Part shown: piece after piece, positions 1-13,900 of the stretch
Numbering within the stretch: the stretch's first letter is position 1
Layout: each line of letters opens with the position of its first letter
From: Dendrophyllia cribrosa
Lineage: Eukaryota; Cnidaria; Anthozoa; Scleractinia; Dendrophylliidae
Direction: 5' to 3'
Assembly: GCA_024195265.1 (NCBI GenBank)
Contig: JAJLRJ010000006.1
Location: 768,001-832,000, forward strand
DNA: 64,000 bases
The notes under the pieces: generated by a model
What the model saw: the letters and a program-made list of their open reading frames with translations, nothing else
Database searches by the model: none
What the model was told of the DNA's origin: nothing
Translations under genes and position numbers: made by a program

Positions 1-1934
1 AAGCCAAGCGAACAACTGGTAAAAACATTGAAAACCCAGACCAAAACAGCATCCCCTTCGTGAAACCTTGTCGATCAACAGGCTCAGATCTCGTCAGCGG
101 CTGGCCATAGAGAGTATGCCAAATAGTGGTTTTCGGGCAGATGGTTTTCTTGTGAGTGAAGATATATTCGGTTCGAGGCAAAGAAAAACGAGTTATTTTT
201 GAAATTTCACTGTGCGATAATCTCTGCTATATTTCAGTTAATGGTATTTTTATTTACCTCGACGTGTAAGTCCGTTTGAGTTCGTTTCGATGGGAACGCG
301 CAAATTGCTGGTTAAAAATTTAATACTTGTATACGTAAAGATTTATAAGCTAAAGCTTAAGACTTAAGCTTATATTTAGCCATTCTGTGCTAAAAATAAA
401 CAGCGAATGTCACGGAAATTGGGCTTTTACAACTTTGAGGAAGAAATGAGAAAAATGATGACATTTTGCTATGTTCACCTCAGGTAAGTTACGTCTATAA
501 GCCTGTGAAGCATTTTACGGCTTTTTTGTGTGATATAAAAAAGCTTAAGCTTATTATTACTTTATGAGACAAAATTGTACTTTCATACAATTTTCTTAAA
601 AATGTCAACCTCTTAAATATATGTTCTCATGGATACAATTAATAATTAATCAGCTAACACAATGTAAGATAATTCATTCTCTATTTTCGAATTGCCCATA
701 ATACACCGCTTTGTTTTCCTCCCAAATTTTGCATAAACTATTGTTTGTAAATGCTCTTAGGAGGACTGCATATTCCCAATAGCATTTCAAAACAATAGTT
801 TATGCAAAATTTGGGGGGCAAATAAAGTGTATTGTGGGCAATTCGAGTATAGAGAATGGTTCAAACTCTCCAAACTATAAATTTTATATGCATAAGCTTT
901 ATTTTTTTTTTAATTTAGGACATTTAGTAGAACTCTATTATTTGGCTTGCATGCATGGCCTTCATCAATGTGCTTGAAAGAGAAGAGGGTCTTCTATGCT
1001 TTTTTGGAGATCTCCTTTTTACTGTTGATTTGAATTGTTAATCTTAGTCTGCTTTCCTTTTTGGATCTGGAAAAAAAAGGAGTACTGCTTACAGTCTAAT
1101 ATTGCTTATGCAATGGCGAGAAATTTGGCACAGTACCATATAAATCAAGCTTGTAAACATTGCAGTGGTGAGATTTGTTCCTCAGTGCTTGATTCCTTCT
1201 TCTCAAGAATAGCCTCTGTACAAAGAATACATCCACCCCATATGCCACTTCAATTTAATACTGACAGGGAGGTGTAAAGGATTTTCTGGGTTTGAAATTG
1301 TCAATTTTCAGGATATTTTAAGGTGTAAAATTTTGGCCGGTAGTTTTGGGGGGGGGTTGTGAGGTTCTGGAAAGGGTCAATTTCACTTATTATTCTGGAA
1401 ATTAATTGCATTGAAATAACATTTTTTTTACAATGACATTAATCTGCTTTAAAAAAGTTTGTAAAAGGGTTGTAACAGGTGGTCAGAAGAATTTTGGGTT
1501 TATTTTTTCTTATATTTTGGAGGTACCAATATTTTTTTAATACAGAAATGCACATAGGTTTGCATTAGTTTGAGCTCCATGGTCCCTTGAAAAAATTTGA
1601 CAACTGATCACTAACAGTTTTTAGACGAAAGTGGCACATTCAACAACAAAATATCTTGACATCTTGAGAAGTAAAAAATAATCCTTTATTGTTGTTGTAA
1701 TGTGAAATTTATTTATCTTCGTGTTTGTTGACATCATTCAGGCGACTAATGTTATTATTCCTCCCCTCGCCTCCCCTGTTAGTGTTTTTGTGTGTTGTTG
1801 TTGCGTAGCAACGCTTTCCGCTAATTTGTTACATTCCCGCACAGCAAGGGCTGTTTGTTTTGTGGCTCTTGAAAGTAAATATTTTCAGAGCGTTCAAAGA
1901 GCGAGGTATTTACAAATCAATTTGTTTGCGGAGG
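1..1934. other. Upstream region of the EF-hand gene, no gene recognised
   Basis: No coding exon can be supported here. The stretch is AT-rich and holds one foldback element (675-858) and short inverted AAGCTTAAG-type motifs near 345-372 and 541-552. A small exon-like segment at 407-483 begins with ATG and ends at a good CAG|GTAAGT donor, but no compatible acceptor with an open continuation was found, so it is not called as a gene. The 5' UTR and promoter of the downstream gene probably lie in the last few hundred bases; no TATA box is convincing. Confidence 0.5.
675..858. repeat. Foldback (MITE-like) element
   Basis: The left end (CATTCTCTATTTTCGAATTG) is mirrored at the right end (CAATTCGAGTATAGAGAATG), and the interior is also self-complementary around the AAATTTTGCATAAACTATTG arms. 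This is a short palindromic non-autonomous element with no coding capacity. No target duplication is clear. Confidence 0.75.
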
Positions 1935-4900
1935 ATGTTTTCGAGAAGTTTGAACAAAGATTTATACGGCCCATCCCGTATTAGTGCAAGCACTGCAATC
2001 AAAGACGTTCTTTTGCGCGATCATGTGTTGCAAGAAGGTGAATGGCATTCAGAACACGCGCAACAAAAGCCATGGACAACCTCCTTCGCGATTTCTTTTA
2101 AGGTAGGCGATAACCATCTGTTTCTTTTTTGTGGATGGAAAATCATGAAAAAAGAACCTACATATTTAATAAACTGTCAAGCTCCTAAAATTTGGAAATC
2201 AGAAGCCGCAATTATTTGTTGATTAAATAGATCGCAAACAGCGAACGCAAAAAACGTAGGTCGTTATGGTCATGCACTTCAAGGGTCATACAAATTTGTT
2301 TATCGCCGCTCTTTTCAGTCTTTTTGTGTTATAATTGTTTAATGTTCTTCTCCATTTTGATACGTTTTCAATAATGAGGAGTGACAAATCTCCGTAAGCT
2401 GTACGGATTGCTTGCTCAATTTTTCCTTTAAATCCCTCTCTTCTCGCAAATCCGAAGTTGTTGATGTCGTCTCATTCGCACGAAACGAAACTTTACGACA
2501 TGAGGAAGTTTTTCCGTGTAGGGCAGATCTAGCGTAAATGTATCTCCGGCGCTAAGGCCTTAGGGCATAATTTTTTTACCTTCTCTTTACGAAGTTTCGT
2601 TTTAATTTCTGTTCATCGAACAATCATTTTGAAATCAACTGTATCTCGATTTTCGCATGGCAACTATGCAGTGTTTTTAGATGCATCACGCTGACGGGTC
2701 CAAAAGAATGTACTTTTCTCTATTATATTTTACATTCTTTCCAAACTTTCTCCTAGAAACCCAGCGTTAATAAAAGTACCCAGCACAGAAAACAGTTGGA
2801 TTTGCGGGTAAGTTGCAGAATGTTTGTTGTAATTTTGTCTTTAGATTTCGATCAGTATGATTGCCCCGCGCCAAATGTGCGTATATTTCCTTTATTTAAT
2901 ATTTTATAAATTGAACTTTAAATACCGACGAACCCTTTGTCCTGTGACAGTCGGAATGAGAACTAAAGTTGTGTTCAGTACTCCATTCTAAAATGTGTGT
3001 GTATTGACTAACTTTAACGAGAGAAAAATGTAATTGTACAGAGCTATACACTGTAGGTGCGGTTACATACGCCACGGTAAATGGCATCCATTTATGGATC
3101 TGATGGTAGATCATCCCGCGGTTCATCACACTTGGGTTTAGTATACCGTGTTAACCAGCAGTTACACGCGATTTGTGATTTGCCATGAAGGTAAAAAAAT
3201 GTCACGCAATTCAGTGAATCACTTTTCCTTTGCCGTTGCTTGATGTCAAACGGAGCATTGTGATTGGCTCTTGTACCTTGGGCATAAAAACACCATTGCA
3301 ACTTACTATGTGTTAAATGTCATGGGCGCATCGTGTGATCTTTTTTATGTATCTGTTGTGGTTCAAATTTTTCTTTGGTTTAAAAATTTTCAAACCAGTT
3401 TAGTTTTTATTTTCCTTTGTCTCAGATTCATTATCATATTCTGAGACAAAGGAAAACAAAAATCAAACTGGTTTGAAAATTTTCAAACCAAAGAAAAAAT
3501 TGAACCACAACATATCCATGGATATTTACCATGGGAAATTTACCTCGGGGAAATGTCGGTCACACTCACTAAATGCAGTTTCCCGTGGTGAAAGGTTCAT
3601 TTACCACGGTAAAAGTGCCCCATGTAACCGCACCTATTGACAACCAGTTGTTGATTATTTTAAAGCATTGTTTCCACCTTGGAACATACAAGGGTAAGGA
3701 GGGGGGGTCATCTTAAAGAAGTCTGAGTGGGGGTAATAATTAAAAATTATCATTGGGGGATCCAGACTTGCTTCAAAGTTGGGGAGCATAGTGAAAAGGG
3801 AGGAGAGAAAATAATAGTTCAATCTGATTTTTTCCCCACCTTTTGGGCCTTGTGGGGGAAGGGGGGGGGGGGGGGGGGGGGGGGCAGTAACTAAACTGAG
3901 TGTTTCTGTCATACTTTTTCAGGGAAGCATGCCCACTAGATTTTCTCCCCCTCCCCTCCCCTCCCCTCTCTATTCTCTCTTTCTCTCCCAGCTGATTTAG
4001 GTCATGGAATCGTTGTTGTAAGAGGTGTTTGATTGTGTTGATTTACATGTACGGTATTATTGATTTGCAGACAAATGTCACCAGTTTTGTGCTGGGCTCA
4101 GAGGAAGGTCCTTTGCTGGCAACCACAGCTAAAGACTTTGACGACAAGCTCCAGGGAGCCCCTGTTAAAGCAGCTCCAAGCCAATCAACAAGCATTGTTG
4201 TAAGTGATTTTCCATTTTGAGAGCAGGGAAAATGCCATGAAACTCTAAAAATAAGCCTTGATCAGTATTAGGCTAAAAAATTGCTATTTAACAATTAAAT
4301 ATCAAAGGTTAGCTAGCTTGCATGAGTCAACTAGTCATGGTGTGAACTACCCATTTTTGTCCAAAACTTCAGTCACAGTGATTAAAATTTGGTCACTGCT
4401 ACTAGTCACACAACTTCAAACTGGTTAATATATAAAATTGAAATGACCAGTCGCCGCACCTTATTGCCCCTGCAGTCTGCTTACTGTATACTGCTTGCAC
4501 GACTAGTTGTTGCAACTACCGGTAAATATTCAAGTCTAAATCAGACTGTCCTCCAACAAGTTCCCTTGTGTGTACTGCTTGTGGCATAGTCGCTGCGACT
4601 TTATAAAAAAATCCCAATCAGACTTAATTAGCTCCCTACAACTAGTGTCACTAGTTTTTTTGTGTAAACAACTACTGGCAACTTACATGTATGTTGCAGG
4701 GACTTGTTGCTGCAACTACAGTGTAGCTGTCTCTTGTGTGCTGGCCTTAATTAATAATTATAATAAATTACAATGTTCAGGTTTTATGAGTGGTTATCTG
4801 TTTCTCTGCATGTTAACAGGATTTTGCTCCCAAGTACATGACAGATTTGACATTTGGCAAATCAGGATCTGTTTATTTCAGGTCATTTGCAAATAAGGTA

Positions 4901-7900
4901 AATTTTACTGTATCAATTTATTTATTATTTTACATTTATTATAAAAAATTTTATGGTTATGGTAATGCATTTTTATATTTTGCAAATTCCATGTACACGT
5001 TGATAAATGTTGATAAATTAGTTGCATCTGCAGAAAAGTCAAGGGCAAGCCTCAAGTGCAAAGAATCGAGCTGAATGCCGACAGCATACCAATGAGTTAA
5101 ATGCAACTCATTTTCAGTTTGGAACTGATGCCAATGGGTAAGATTACAGTAAATGTGTTTCTCTTATGTGCAGCATATATAGGCACAACAAGTTTTCCAG
5201 GTAAAGTTTTAGCTTCACACAGTGAAACCTCCATTATTGACGGAACAACATCCGTACAAGGAGAACAGTGTCTCCTTCAATCAATCAATCAATCAATCAA
5301 TCATTTATTTTGTCATTAACCACATTAAAATATATATAATAATAATAATAATAATAATACAATACACTAGGAATTTATAATAACTTAAAAGACGATAGAC
5401 TACAAAATGTTTAAGGTGGTAGTGACAAGGAAGCCTTAACAGTGGTGTGCCTTTAATAGAGGTGATAATAATTTACAAAGATAATATGTTGAGCAATTTG
5501 TCAATTCCAGGACCAGAAAAAGTGTACCCTTAATGGTGGTGTCCCAAAGCAGAGGTTTCACTGTAATTGATGTTGACTGCAGTCTTGTTTTAAGGCTTTT
5601 AACATTGCCAGGATCTGCATGCATATTTATTTTTTTGTTACTATACTTTTTAATATAGCACTTTTTAGTTACTTGGATGACCTAACTCCGGTGTGAGCAC
5701 ATATAGCTGGTTAGAGACATAGTCCACTTCCTATTTATCTTACCTTTAGATTTGGCAGTGAAACAAAGCATTCTTTCAAGAACAAGTCAGAAGTTCCTGG
5801 AACAGAATCTGGCTTTATTAACGTGGCTTCCAAAACAGCTTTAGAGACTTACAAATCAAGTGTGTTTAGAAATGGTGACTGGAATGTGGCCGAGCCACGT
5901 CTTGTGCGACACTCAGTCACACGCAATGATTTCCACATTAAACCATTTACAGCTGAGGATACCAAAGGTATAACGGAGCAAGAAGAGGATAATGGAGAGC
6001 TAACACAAAGTGATGCAGAAAAAACAACCATTGATCCTAAAGGTAACCTGATTCAGACTGTGCTGCATAAAAAACAATAAATAACAAATTCAGCTGCAAC
6101 GTTGCATACCATCCTGTTGCCATTTCATAAAATTTAATAATAATAATAATAATTGAATTGTGCAGTTGAATGTTATACAGTGTAGTTTGTCATGAATGCA
6201 TTGTTTCCCTTTCAGCTGTGCGGTCAGATATTTGATATTCCTTTCATTCTTTTCTTTAATTTTTAGATGATCCAAATCATCCCTTCTATCAGCGCAGCAC
6301 TCACTTTGTGGTAATGTTATAGTTTTGTTTTCCAGTATGTAGCAGTAGTAGTAGCAGCAGCAGCAGCATTAGCTGTAGCAGCAGCAGCAGCAGTAGCAGT
6401 AGCAGTAGCAGTAGCAGCAGCAGCAGCAGCAGTAGCAGTAGCAGTAGCAGTAGCAGTAGCAGTAGCAGTAGCTGTAGCAGCAGCAGCAGCAGTAGCAGTA
6501 GCAGTAGCAGTAGCAGTAGCAGTAGCAGTAGCTGTAGCAGCAGCAGCAGCAGTAGCAGCAGCAGCAGCAGTAGCAGTAGCAGTAGCAGGAGCAGCAGCAG
6601 TAGCAGTAGCTGTAGCAGCAGCAGCAGCAGCAGTAGCAGTAGCAGTAGCAGTAGCAGGAGCAGCAGCAGTAGCAGTAGCTGTAGCAGCAGCAGCAGTAGC
6701 AGTAGCAGTAGCAGGAGCAGCAGCAGTAGCAGTAGCAGCAGGAGCAGCAGCAGGAGCAGCAGCAGTAGCAGTAGCAGCAGGAGCAGCAGCAGGAGCAGTA
6801 GCAGTAGCAGCAGCAGCAGCAGCAGTAGCAGAAGCAGCAGCAGTAGCAGTAGTAGTAGCAGTAGCAGCAGCATAGCAGTAGCAGTAGCAGTATAAGCAGC
6901 AGGAGTAGCAGCAGTAGCAGTAGTAGCAGCAGCAGTAGCAGTAGCAGTAGCAGTAGCAGTAGCAGTAGTGTAGTAATTTCCAGTTTGATAAAGAGTGTCA
7001 CTCTGCATTTAGGTTATTTGAAACATTGTTTTCCAGTATGTAGCAGTAGTAGTAGCAGCAGCAGCAGCATTAGCTGTAGCAGCAGCAGCAGCAGTAGCAG
7101 TAGCAGTAGCAGTAGCAGCAGCAGCAGCAGCAGTAGCAGTAGCAGTAGCAGTAGCAGTAGCAGTAGCAGTAGCTGTAGCAGCAGCAGCAGCAGTAGCAGT
7201 AGCAGTAGCAGTAGCAGTAGCAGTAGCAGTAGCTGTAGCAGCAGCAGCAGCAGTAGCAGCAGCAGCAGCAGTAGCAGTAGCAGTAGCAGGAGCAGCAGCA
7301 GTAGCAGTAGCTGTAGCAGCAGCAGCAGCAGCAGTAGCAGTAGCAGTAGCAGCAGGAGCAGCAGCAGGAGCAGCAGCAGTAGCAGTAGCAGCAGGAGCAG
7401 CAGCAGGAGCAGTAGCAGTAGCAGCAGCAGCAGCAGCAGTAGCAGAAGCAGCAGCAGTAGCAGTAGTAGTAGCAGTAGCAGCAGCATAGCAGTAGCAGTA
7501 GCAGTATAAGCAGCAGGAGTAGCAGCAGTAGCAGTAGTAGCAGCAGCAGTAGCAGTAGCAGTAGCAGTAGCAGTAGCAGTAGTGTAGTAATTTCCAGTTT
7601 GATAAAGAGTGTCACTCTGCATTTAGGTTATTTGAAACATACAGTCCTCTTAGTGATGTTACAAAAGCTATATTGTTATGTTTTGTTTATTGCAGTTAGG
7701 AAACAACACAGATGACAGAAGTTCACTGTATTACAAAGGTATTAGCTGCTTTAAAACTGTGCTGATGAATATTCTATTTAAATTATATTCTAACTTTAAT
7801 TTATTCATACTTAACACACGTTTTTGAGCTGTCTGTTTTTAACATGACATATATTTTTTTTTCCTTTGTAGATTTTATGCTTGGTAAGAGGGAATGCTTG

Positions 7901-10900
7901 AATAAACCACTGCCAGCTCCACCTCCAATTTCTTCCAAGGTAATAATGTGTTCTAGCCAAAGTGGTTGGCACTTGTTATGTGTGCTTTGATAATGTTGTG
8001 ATGGCAATCATTATCATTGCCACCATCATCAACACCAATAACAAAATCTTCTTTTGCCACAAAACATAGGTTCTTCCAAATCTTGAGGACTGCTTGCCTT
8101 TGTGCTCCACAAACAAGTCAGATTTTGTGGACCATAGAACTCACATCCAGGAAATTGGTCAAGTAAGTGCTACTTGTCCTTGTTATTATAATTGTTTGCC
8201 TCTATTTCATTCAAGATACATGTAGCATTTGCACCATTTTGCAGAATGTTTCAGAGACACAATCATTAACATCTTACTCCCTAAAACAATTTATTTAATA
8301 TTTATTTAGTTAATATATAATTATATTTATTTATTTATCTATCTTTTTTTCCAGGGAAGAGCTGCTGAAACCAACTTGAATCGGGTATGTTTTCATTTAG
8401 ACGTTAGAAACTTTTAATGCTGCTGTAAAATAGTGGTGTATGTGTGTAACTCAAATGTTAACAGTCCTGAGTCTCATTGAATAACCCCTAGCTATGAACA
8501 TTCCTCAAAAATAAATAACCTCCCTGGTCATTTATTAGAGAGGTGGTCTTCATTTGGTACAATGCAGCCTCTCCTCTCACCCTTCAGTCGATTGTTTTTG
8601 CCCCTTCTCCCCAGAAGCTTTCATTTGCTTCTTGCACTTGGAATATAGGAAACAACTGCTATGCAGTCTATACTACTAGGTACATTGTACAATGTGGTAC
8701 AATTGAAATTGTTGTTTATGGGGTAAATAGGATATTATGATGTAAGTTAGTGTTTTTTATTAATCTTATTAGTATTATTTACACTTAATTATAGTATAAC
8801 AGTTTTTTGCCACTATATATATATATATTTTTTTGTTATCATTTAGATTAAATTTATATTTTTAAGTGCACGGCATGTCTGAAAAACAGTTTTACTGAAC
8901 CGTTTTACCGTGTTGAAATAAAGTTAATTGATTGATTGATACATCTTGTACTTATGGAGGAGTTACAATCAGAAGCTCATACATGTAAGAGGTCAGGGGG
9001 GGGGGGATCGATTGTTGATTTGTTTCTTTACTTATTACAGTTTGTTATGCTAGCTCAATTAATACCCTCTCTTAAAACATGAAGAGTTTGTAATAAGTGT
9101 CTCGTTGGTGTTTATTTGAGTAAATATGGTTGCATCAGCTTATTTTTTGCATATCTTCAGGAGCGACACAATACTCTTGCTGTTGCCATCACATGTGATG
9201 AACGAGATCATGCTGGAGACAGACAAGCATCAAGTGAGTGAGACCATGACTGTATAATAGTGCCATTCTCAGAGTGCAAAGTTTATTTCACTTTATTGAT
9301 ATGTTAACTTCTCTCTGAATAATGGTTTTTCCGTAATTTGTTTTTCACGTAAGTTAACCCCCCCCCCCCCCCACCATAAGGTTTTTCTCAGATTTTTTCA
9401 AGGGCATTTATTTTTAGCGAATGCCGTCTTCAGTGGCTGTTTATTTATACTTGAGACACATTTTGGTAAAGTTTGAAGAGAATCTGTTGCTATTGTAATG
9501 AGTAATGACATCATCAGTAGCATAGGGTTAAGCCTATTTTAAATGCATGCTTTTCGCCTTTTTCAGTAAAAAAAAAATATACATATAAAATGCTACCAAA
9601 AGCAGCAAAATGTTTCATTTTATCATATTTTACAACTCTTACTAACAAAACATATATTTTCAACTTCCGCATTTTTTCTTAAAAAAATGAATTTTTAGTA
9701 AAATCCTAGATGGCGGCCACTATTTTGGATGATGTCACAGATGTACTGCAACATCATAACCCATAATATTTACCTTATCTTGTAGGGCACATCAAGGGCT
9801 TAATACATTTTCAAAATATTTTAACACCCCTAAAACTCAAGAGGAACCTGAACCGCCGTGGTACCACGGCGAGGGTATAAGTTTCCGTGTCATCCAAGGG
9901 TTAATGAGATGGGAGAATGATTTTGTCCGGTGTATGAAATTACAATTTATGGTTTTCTAGTGACAGGGGCGAGCTACCTGCATCCACCAAGGGATCTTCC
10001 ATTCCTGAGTCCCCAGAAAGCCCCAAGAAGCAAATATCGATATTTGGACACCGATGGAGCATTGCTGAAATCACCAGCCTGGCCCATGCCTTCTGAGACC
10101 AAGGTTAGAACATTTTCAAGGAACCTATATAATCATGTTTGAAGGAGATATGTCACCTATTTTTACAGGGGGTGACAACTCTAACAAACGCTGTTTGAGC
10201 AATACTGCGTGTAACTGAAAGTTGTCCCGAAAATTTGGAATATCTTCCCAATTTTTTCGGAGACATTCTTGCAAAAATGTCAAACTTCCCGAAATTTTAA
10301 CAACATTATCTCATGTTTCCCCGAAAAGTTTTTGAGTCTCCCAGTTCACGGGAAAATCTTCAGATTCCCGGAAGAATTTTGTTTTTCTTCCGAAACAGGC
10401 CTTCTCAGAGTTGTCACCCCCTGTTATTTTTAGTATCACTTTGAAAAGCCAAAAAACCTATTTGTTTCAGTGGAAACCTACAAATAATGGTCCAGTTTTG
10501 TTAACAAAAAATAAATACTCTACCAATGCACAGAAACTGGTATTTGTTAACTTTGGCTACAGATGGCCGGGATGGAAATGGATTGCAACTTGAAAACAAA
10601 TTGGCCGATTTTTTCAAGTTCCTCCCAAGAAACTCTATACCTATTCTAGACCAAAACTCCCTGATTTCTATACCCCGAGTTGATTGTGCTTGAAATTGAC
10701 TTAAATATATATTTTTTCAACTCACTGAGTACCTACCTGATGATATAAAGAACATTGCGGGCACAAAAGTATTTAACAGGAGAGTACTGAATCACCTTTA
10801 GTTAGTGCAATTGCTGTGAATAATTATTTTTTTAATGAATTATCATAATAATTTGCAAATAAAAGTTCAATATTGTTTTTATCATCAAATTATTTATCTA

Positions 10901-13900
10901 TTTATCTTTAAAATTTTTTTGTTATTTTAGTTTTTTGATATTTGTAGCAGAACAGCCCTTATGAGGGAGATATAATTATAATTAATGTTTGTATGTATGT
11001 ATGTATGTATGTATGTATGTATGTATGTATGTATGTATGTATGTATGTATGTATGTATGTATGTATGTATGTATGTATGTGTATGTGTTTCTCCACACAG
11101 CAGTGCAGTTGTGCATGTTAAATAAGAATAAGGCAAGTAAATCATTGTTGTCTGTTGATTTTGGTCACAGGAGGAGTTTGAAGAGTTTGAGATCAGTGAT
11201 GCAACAGCTAAGTATAGAAACAAAAAAGCTGATTGTAAAGGGAGGATTCAGGATAACAGAAGCACACATTTCCATTTTGGCTCAGATGATGAGCCTAAAC
11301 ATTCTGAACAGGTATGGGTCACTGGTAGCTGAGCAGTTTAAAATATATAAAAAAATACTCATTTGTTCCAGAAAATATCCATACCAACTCCTCCCATGTT
11401 TTCAGAAAGATTTTTTGTTCTAAGCCCCCCCCCCCCCAATCCCTCTGGAAATTCCCCACCCCCTCCCTTCGGATGGGGTGGGGGCTTAATCACAAAAGCA
11501 AAATTTCCATACCTCACTTCCATAGGGTGGGGGGGGGGGGTGTCATGGATGTTTTGTGGAACCACACATTAGGCAACTATCTAAGCATAATTTCATAAGC
11601 ATTTGAGTCAAAATGTTTACAAAGGTGTATAGCTGTATGTCACCTGACTGTCCTTTGTAAAATCCTTGCAAAAGGGACGGACAGCCTTGATAGTGATGGG
11701 ATGGGATGGACGGCCTTGATAGTGACAGCCTCGTCGGCTAAGAATTGATAGTGACGGCCTCGTCGGCTAAGAATTAGGCGATAGTAATGGGATGGACAGC
11801 CTTGATAGTGATGGGATGGGATGGACAGCCTTGATAGTGATGGGATGGGATGGACAGCCTTGATAGTGATGGGATGGGATGGACAGCCTTGACAGCCTTG
11901 ATAGTGATGGGATGGGATGGACAGCCTTGATAGCCTTGATAGTGATGGGATGGGATGGACAGCCTTGACAGCCTTGATAGTGATGGGATGGGATGGACAG
12001 CCTTGACAGCCTTGATAGTGATGGGATGGGATGGACAGCCTTGACAGCCTTGATAGTGATGGGATGGGATGGACAGCCTTGATAGTGATGGGATGGGATG
12101 GACAGCCTTGATAGTGATGGGATGGACAGCCTTGACAGCCTTGATAGTGATGGGATGGGATGGACAGCCTTGACAGCCTTGATAGTGATGGGATGGGATG
12201 GACAGCCTTGATAGTGATGGGATGGGATGGACAGCCTTGATAGTGATGGGATGGGATGGACAGCCTTGATAGTGATGGGATGGACAGCCTTGATAGTGAT
12301 GGGATGGACAGCCTTGACAGCCTTGATAGTGATGGGATGGGATGGACAGCCTTGATAGTGATGGGATGGGATGGACAGCCTTGATAGTGATGGGATGGAC
12401 AGCCTTGACAACCTTGATAGTGATGGGATGGGATGGACAGTCTTGATAGTGATGGGATAGACAGCCTTGATAGTGATGGGATGGACAGCCTTGACAGCCT
12501 TGATAGTGATGGGATGGGATGGACAGCCTTGATAGTGATGGGATGGGATAGACAGCCTTGATAGTGATGGGATGGACAGCCTTGATAGTGATGGGATGGG
12601 ATTGACAGCCTTGATGGTGATGGGATGGGATAGACAGCCTTGATAGTGATGGGATGGGATCGACAGCCTTGATAGTGATGGGATGGACAGCCTTGATAGT
12701 GATGGGATGGGATGGACAGCCTTGATAGTGATGGGATGGGATGGACAGCCTTGATAGTGATGAGATGGGATGGACAGCCTTGATAGTGATGGGATGGACA
12801 GCCTTGATAGCCTTGATAGTGATGGAGGTGATGATGGTGATCTCCAACTCATCTCTGGTGTTATATTTTCTTTGATAGTAACTCTCCCAATAACTCTCTG
12901 TTGAAAACTTTTGTAATGATGGTAATCATTTCTTGTTACTTCTTTTTAATCAGCATGATCAATACTTGTCATCCATTCAACTTGATCCATCTCTCCCGGC
13001 TGCCGGGAAAAGTGAAGGTCCTGAACAAAAGTACTCACACGTCTACCCAAGGTAAGTAACTGGGCAGGTGCTGGCCGAAATAGGTATAATATCCAATGCA
13101 GGTACTCCTTTATGCAAGCTAAGTATATCTGGCCCCAAAGAGGAATCATTTTTGGCCGTGATAGACTGTAACTGCACGGATATAGATTTTGAACATAGTG
13201 TAATGCTAACATTTGAGTAGGTTTTGCTAACTAGTAAATAATTGCCATTTGGGTCAGAATGTTTTTAAGGCTTAGGAAGTCATGGAATTTTGTAATTGCA
13301 TTTTCCAGGTCTCGTTATGACTACTGAATAAATAATGCAGTTTAGTGGGTGTTTCTTGGTGTTGCGGAAGCCATTATTAGTTAGCTTTTGTGTTATGGTG
13401 TGGGTATTGTTCAGTGTCTTTTGAATCTTTTTTTTTACGTCATTTGGTGATCACATCATCCGCAACACCAAGAAACTACCAGTTTAGTTTTAATTGTGAA
13501 TCAGACAGCTCAAAAAGACATAAGTAAATATTTAGCGGATAGAGAAAAAGATTTGGAAAATACGCAAAATAAAACCATGGATAGAACGACTGGTCAACGT
13601 TTAATAAGTTACTAATAAATAACTTTGTAAGGTCATGGAAAGTTCTAGAATTTAGAAACCCTTGATAGAGTACAAAGCCCTTATTTTGACCTAAAAACGT
13701 TTACATGTAAGGGTATTAGGCTGTCTAACCAACTTAATGATGTTCTTTTCATTTACCGTTTATTTTTTCAGTGAATCAGCCGAGCAAGGGAGGCATAGCG
13801 TCTCTAGTTGTCCTCCACTTGATAAAGTTACAATGATTAAGAAACATTTACAGGAGTTGAACCAACAAAGGTGCAGTGTAGTTGAAGTAATATTGAATTT

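Noticed and set aside
407..483. Possible first exon (MSRKLGFYNFEEEM...) with a good donor
   Set aside because: No acceptor downstream gives a continuing open frame that joins a recognisable exon; may be chance or a non-coding exon.
6301..7622. Long poly-Leu, poly-Ser and poly-Cys/Tyr open frames on both strands
   Set aside because: They are translations of the intronic (AGC/AGT)n array; all frames are open because the repeat lacks stops, and it lies between two exons of a plus-strand gene.
11678..12832. CRISPR-like array
   Set aside because: Units are directly adjacent with no unique spacers, and the genome is animal.
11767..12852. 361- and 357-aa repeat proteins on the minus strand
   Set aside because: Both overlapping frames are open through periodicity of the GACAGCCTTGATAGTGATGG minisatellite; it is intronic and has no gene-like start or splice context.
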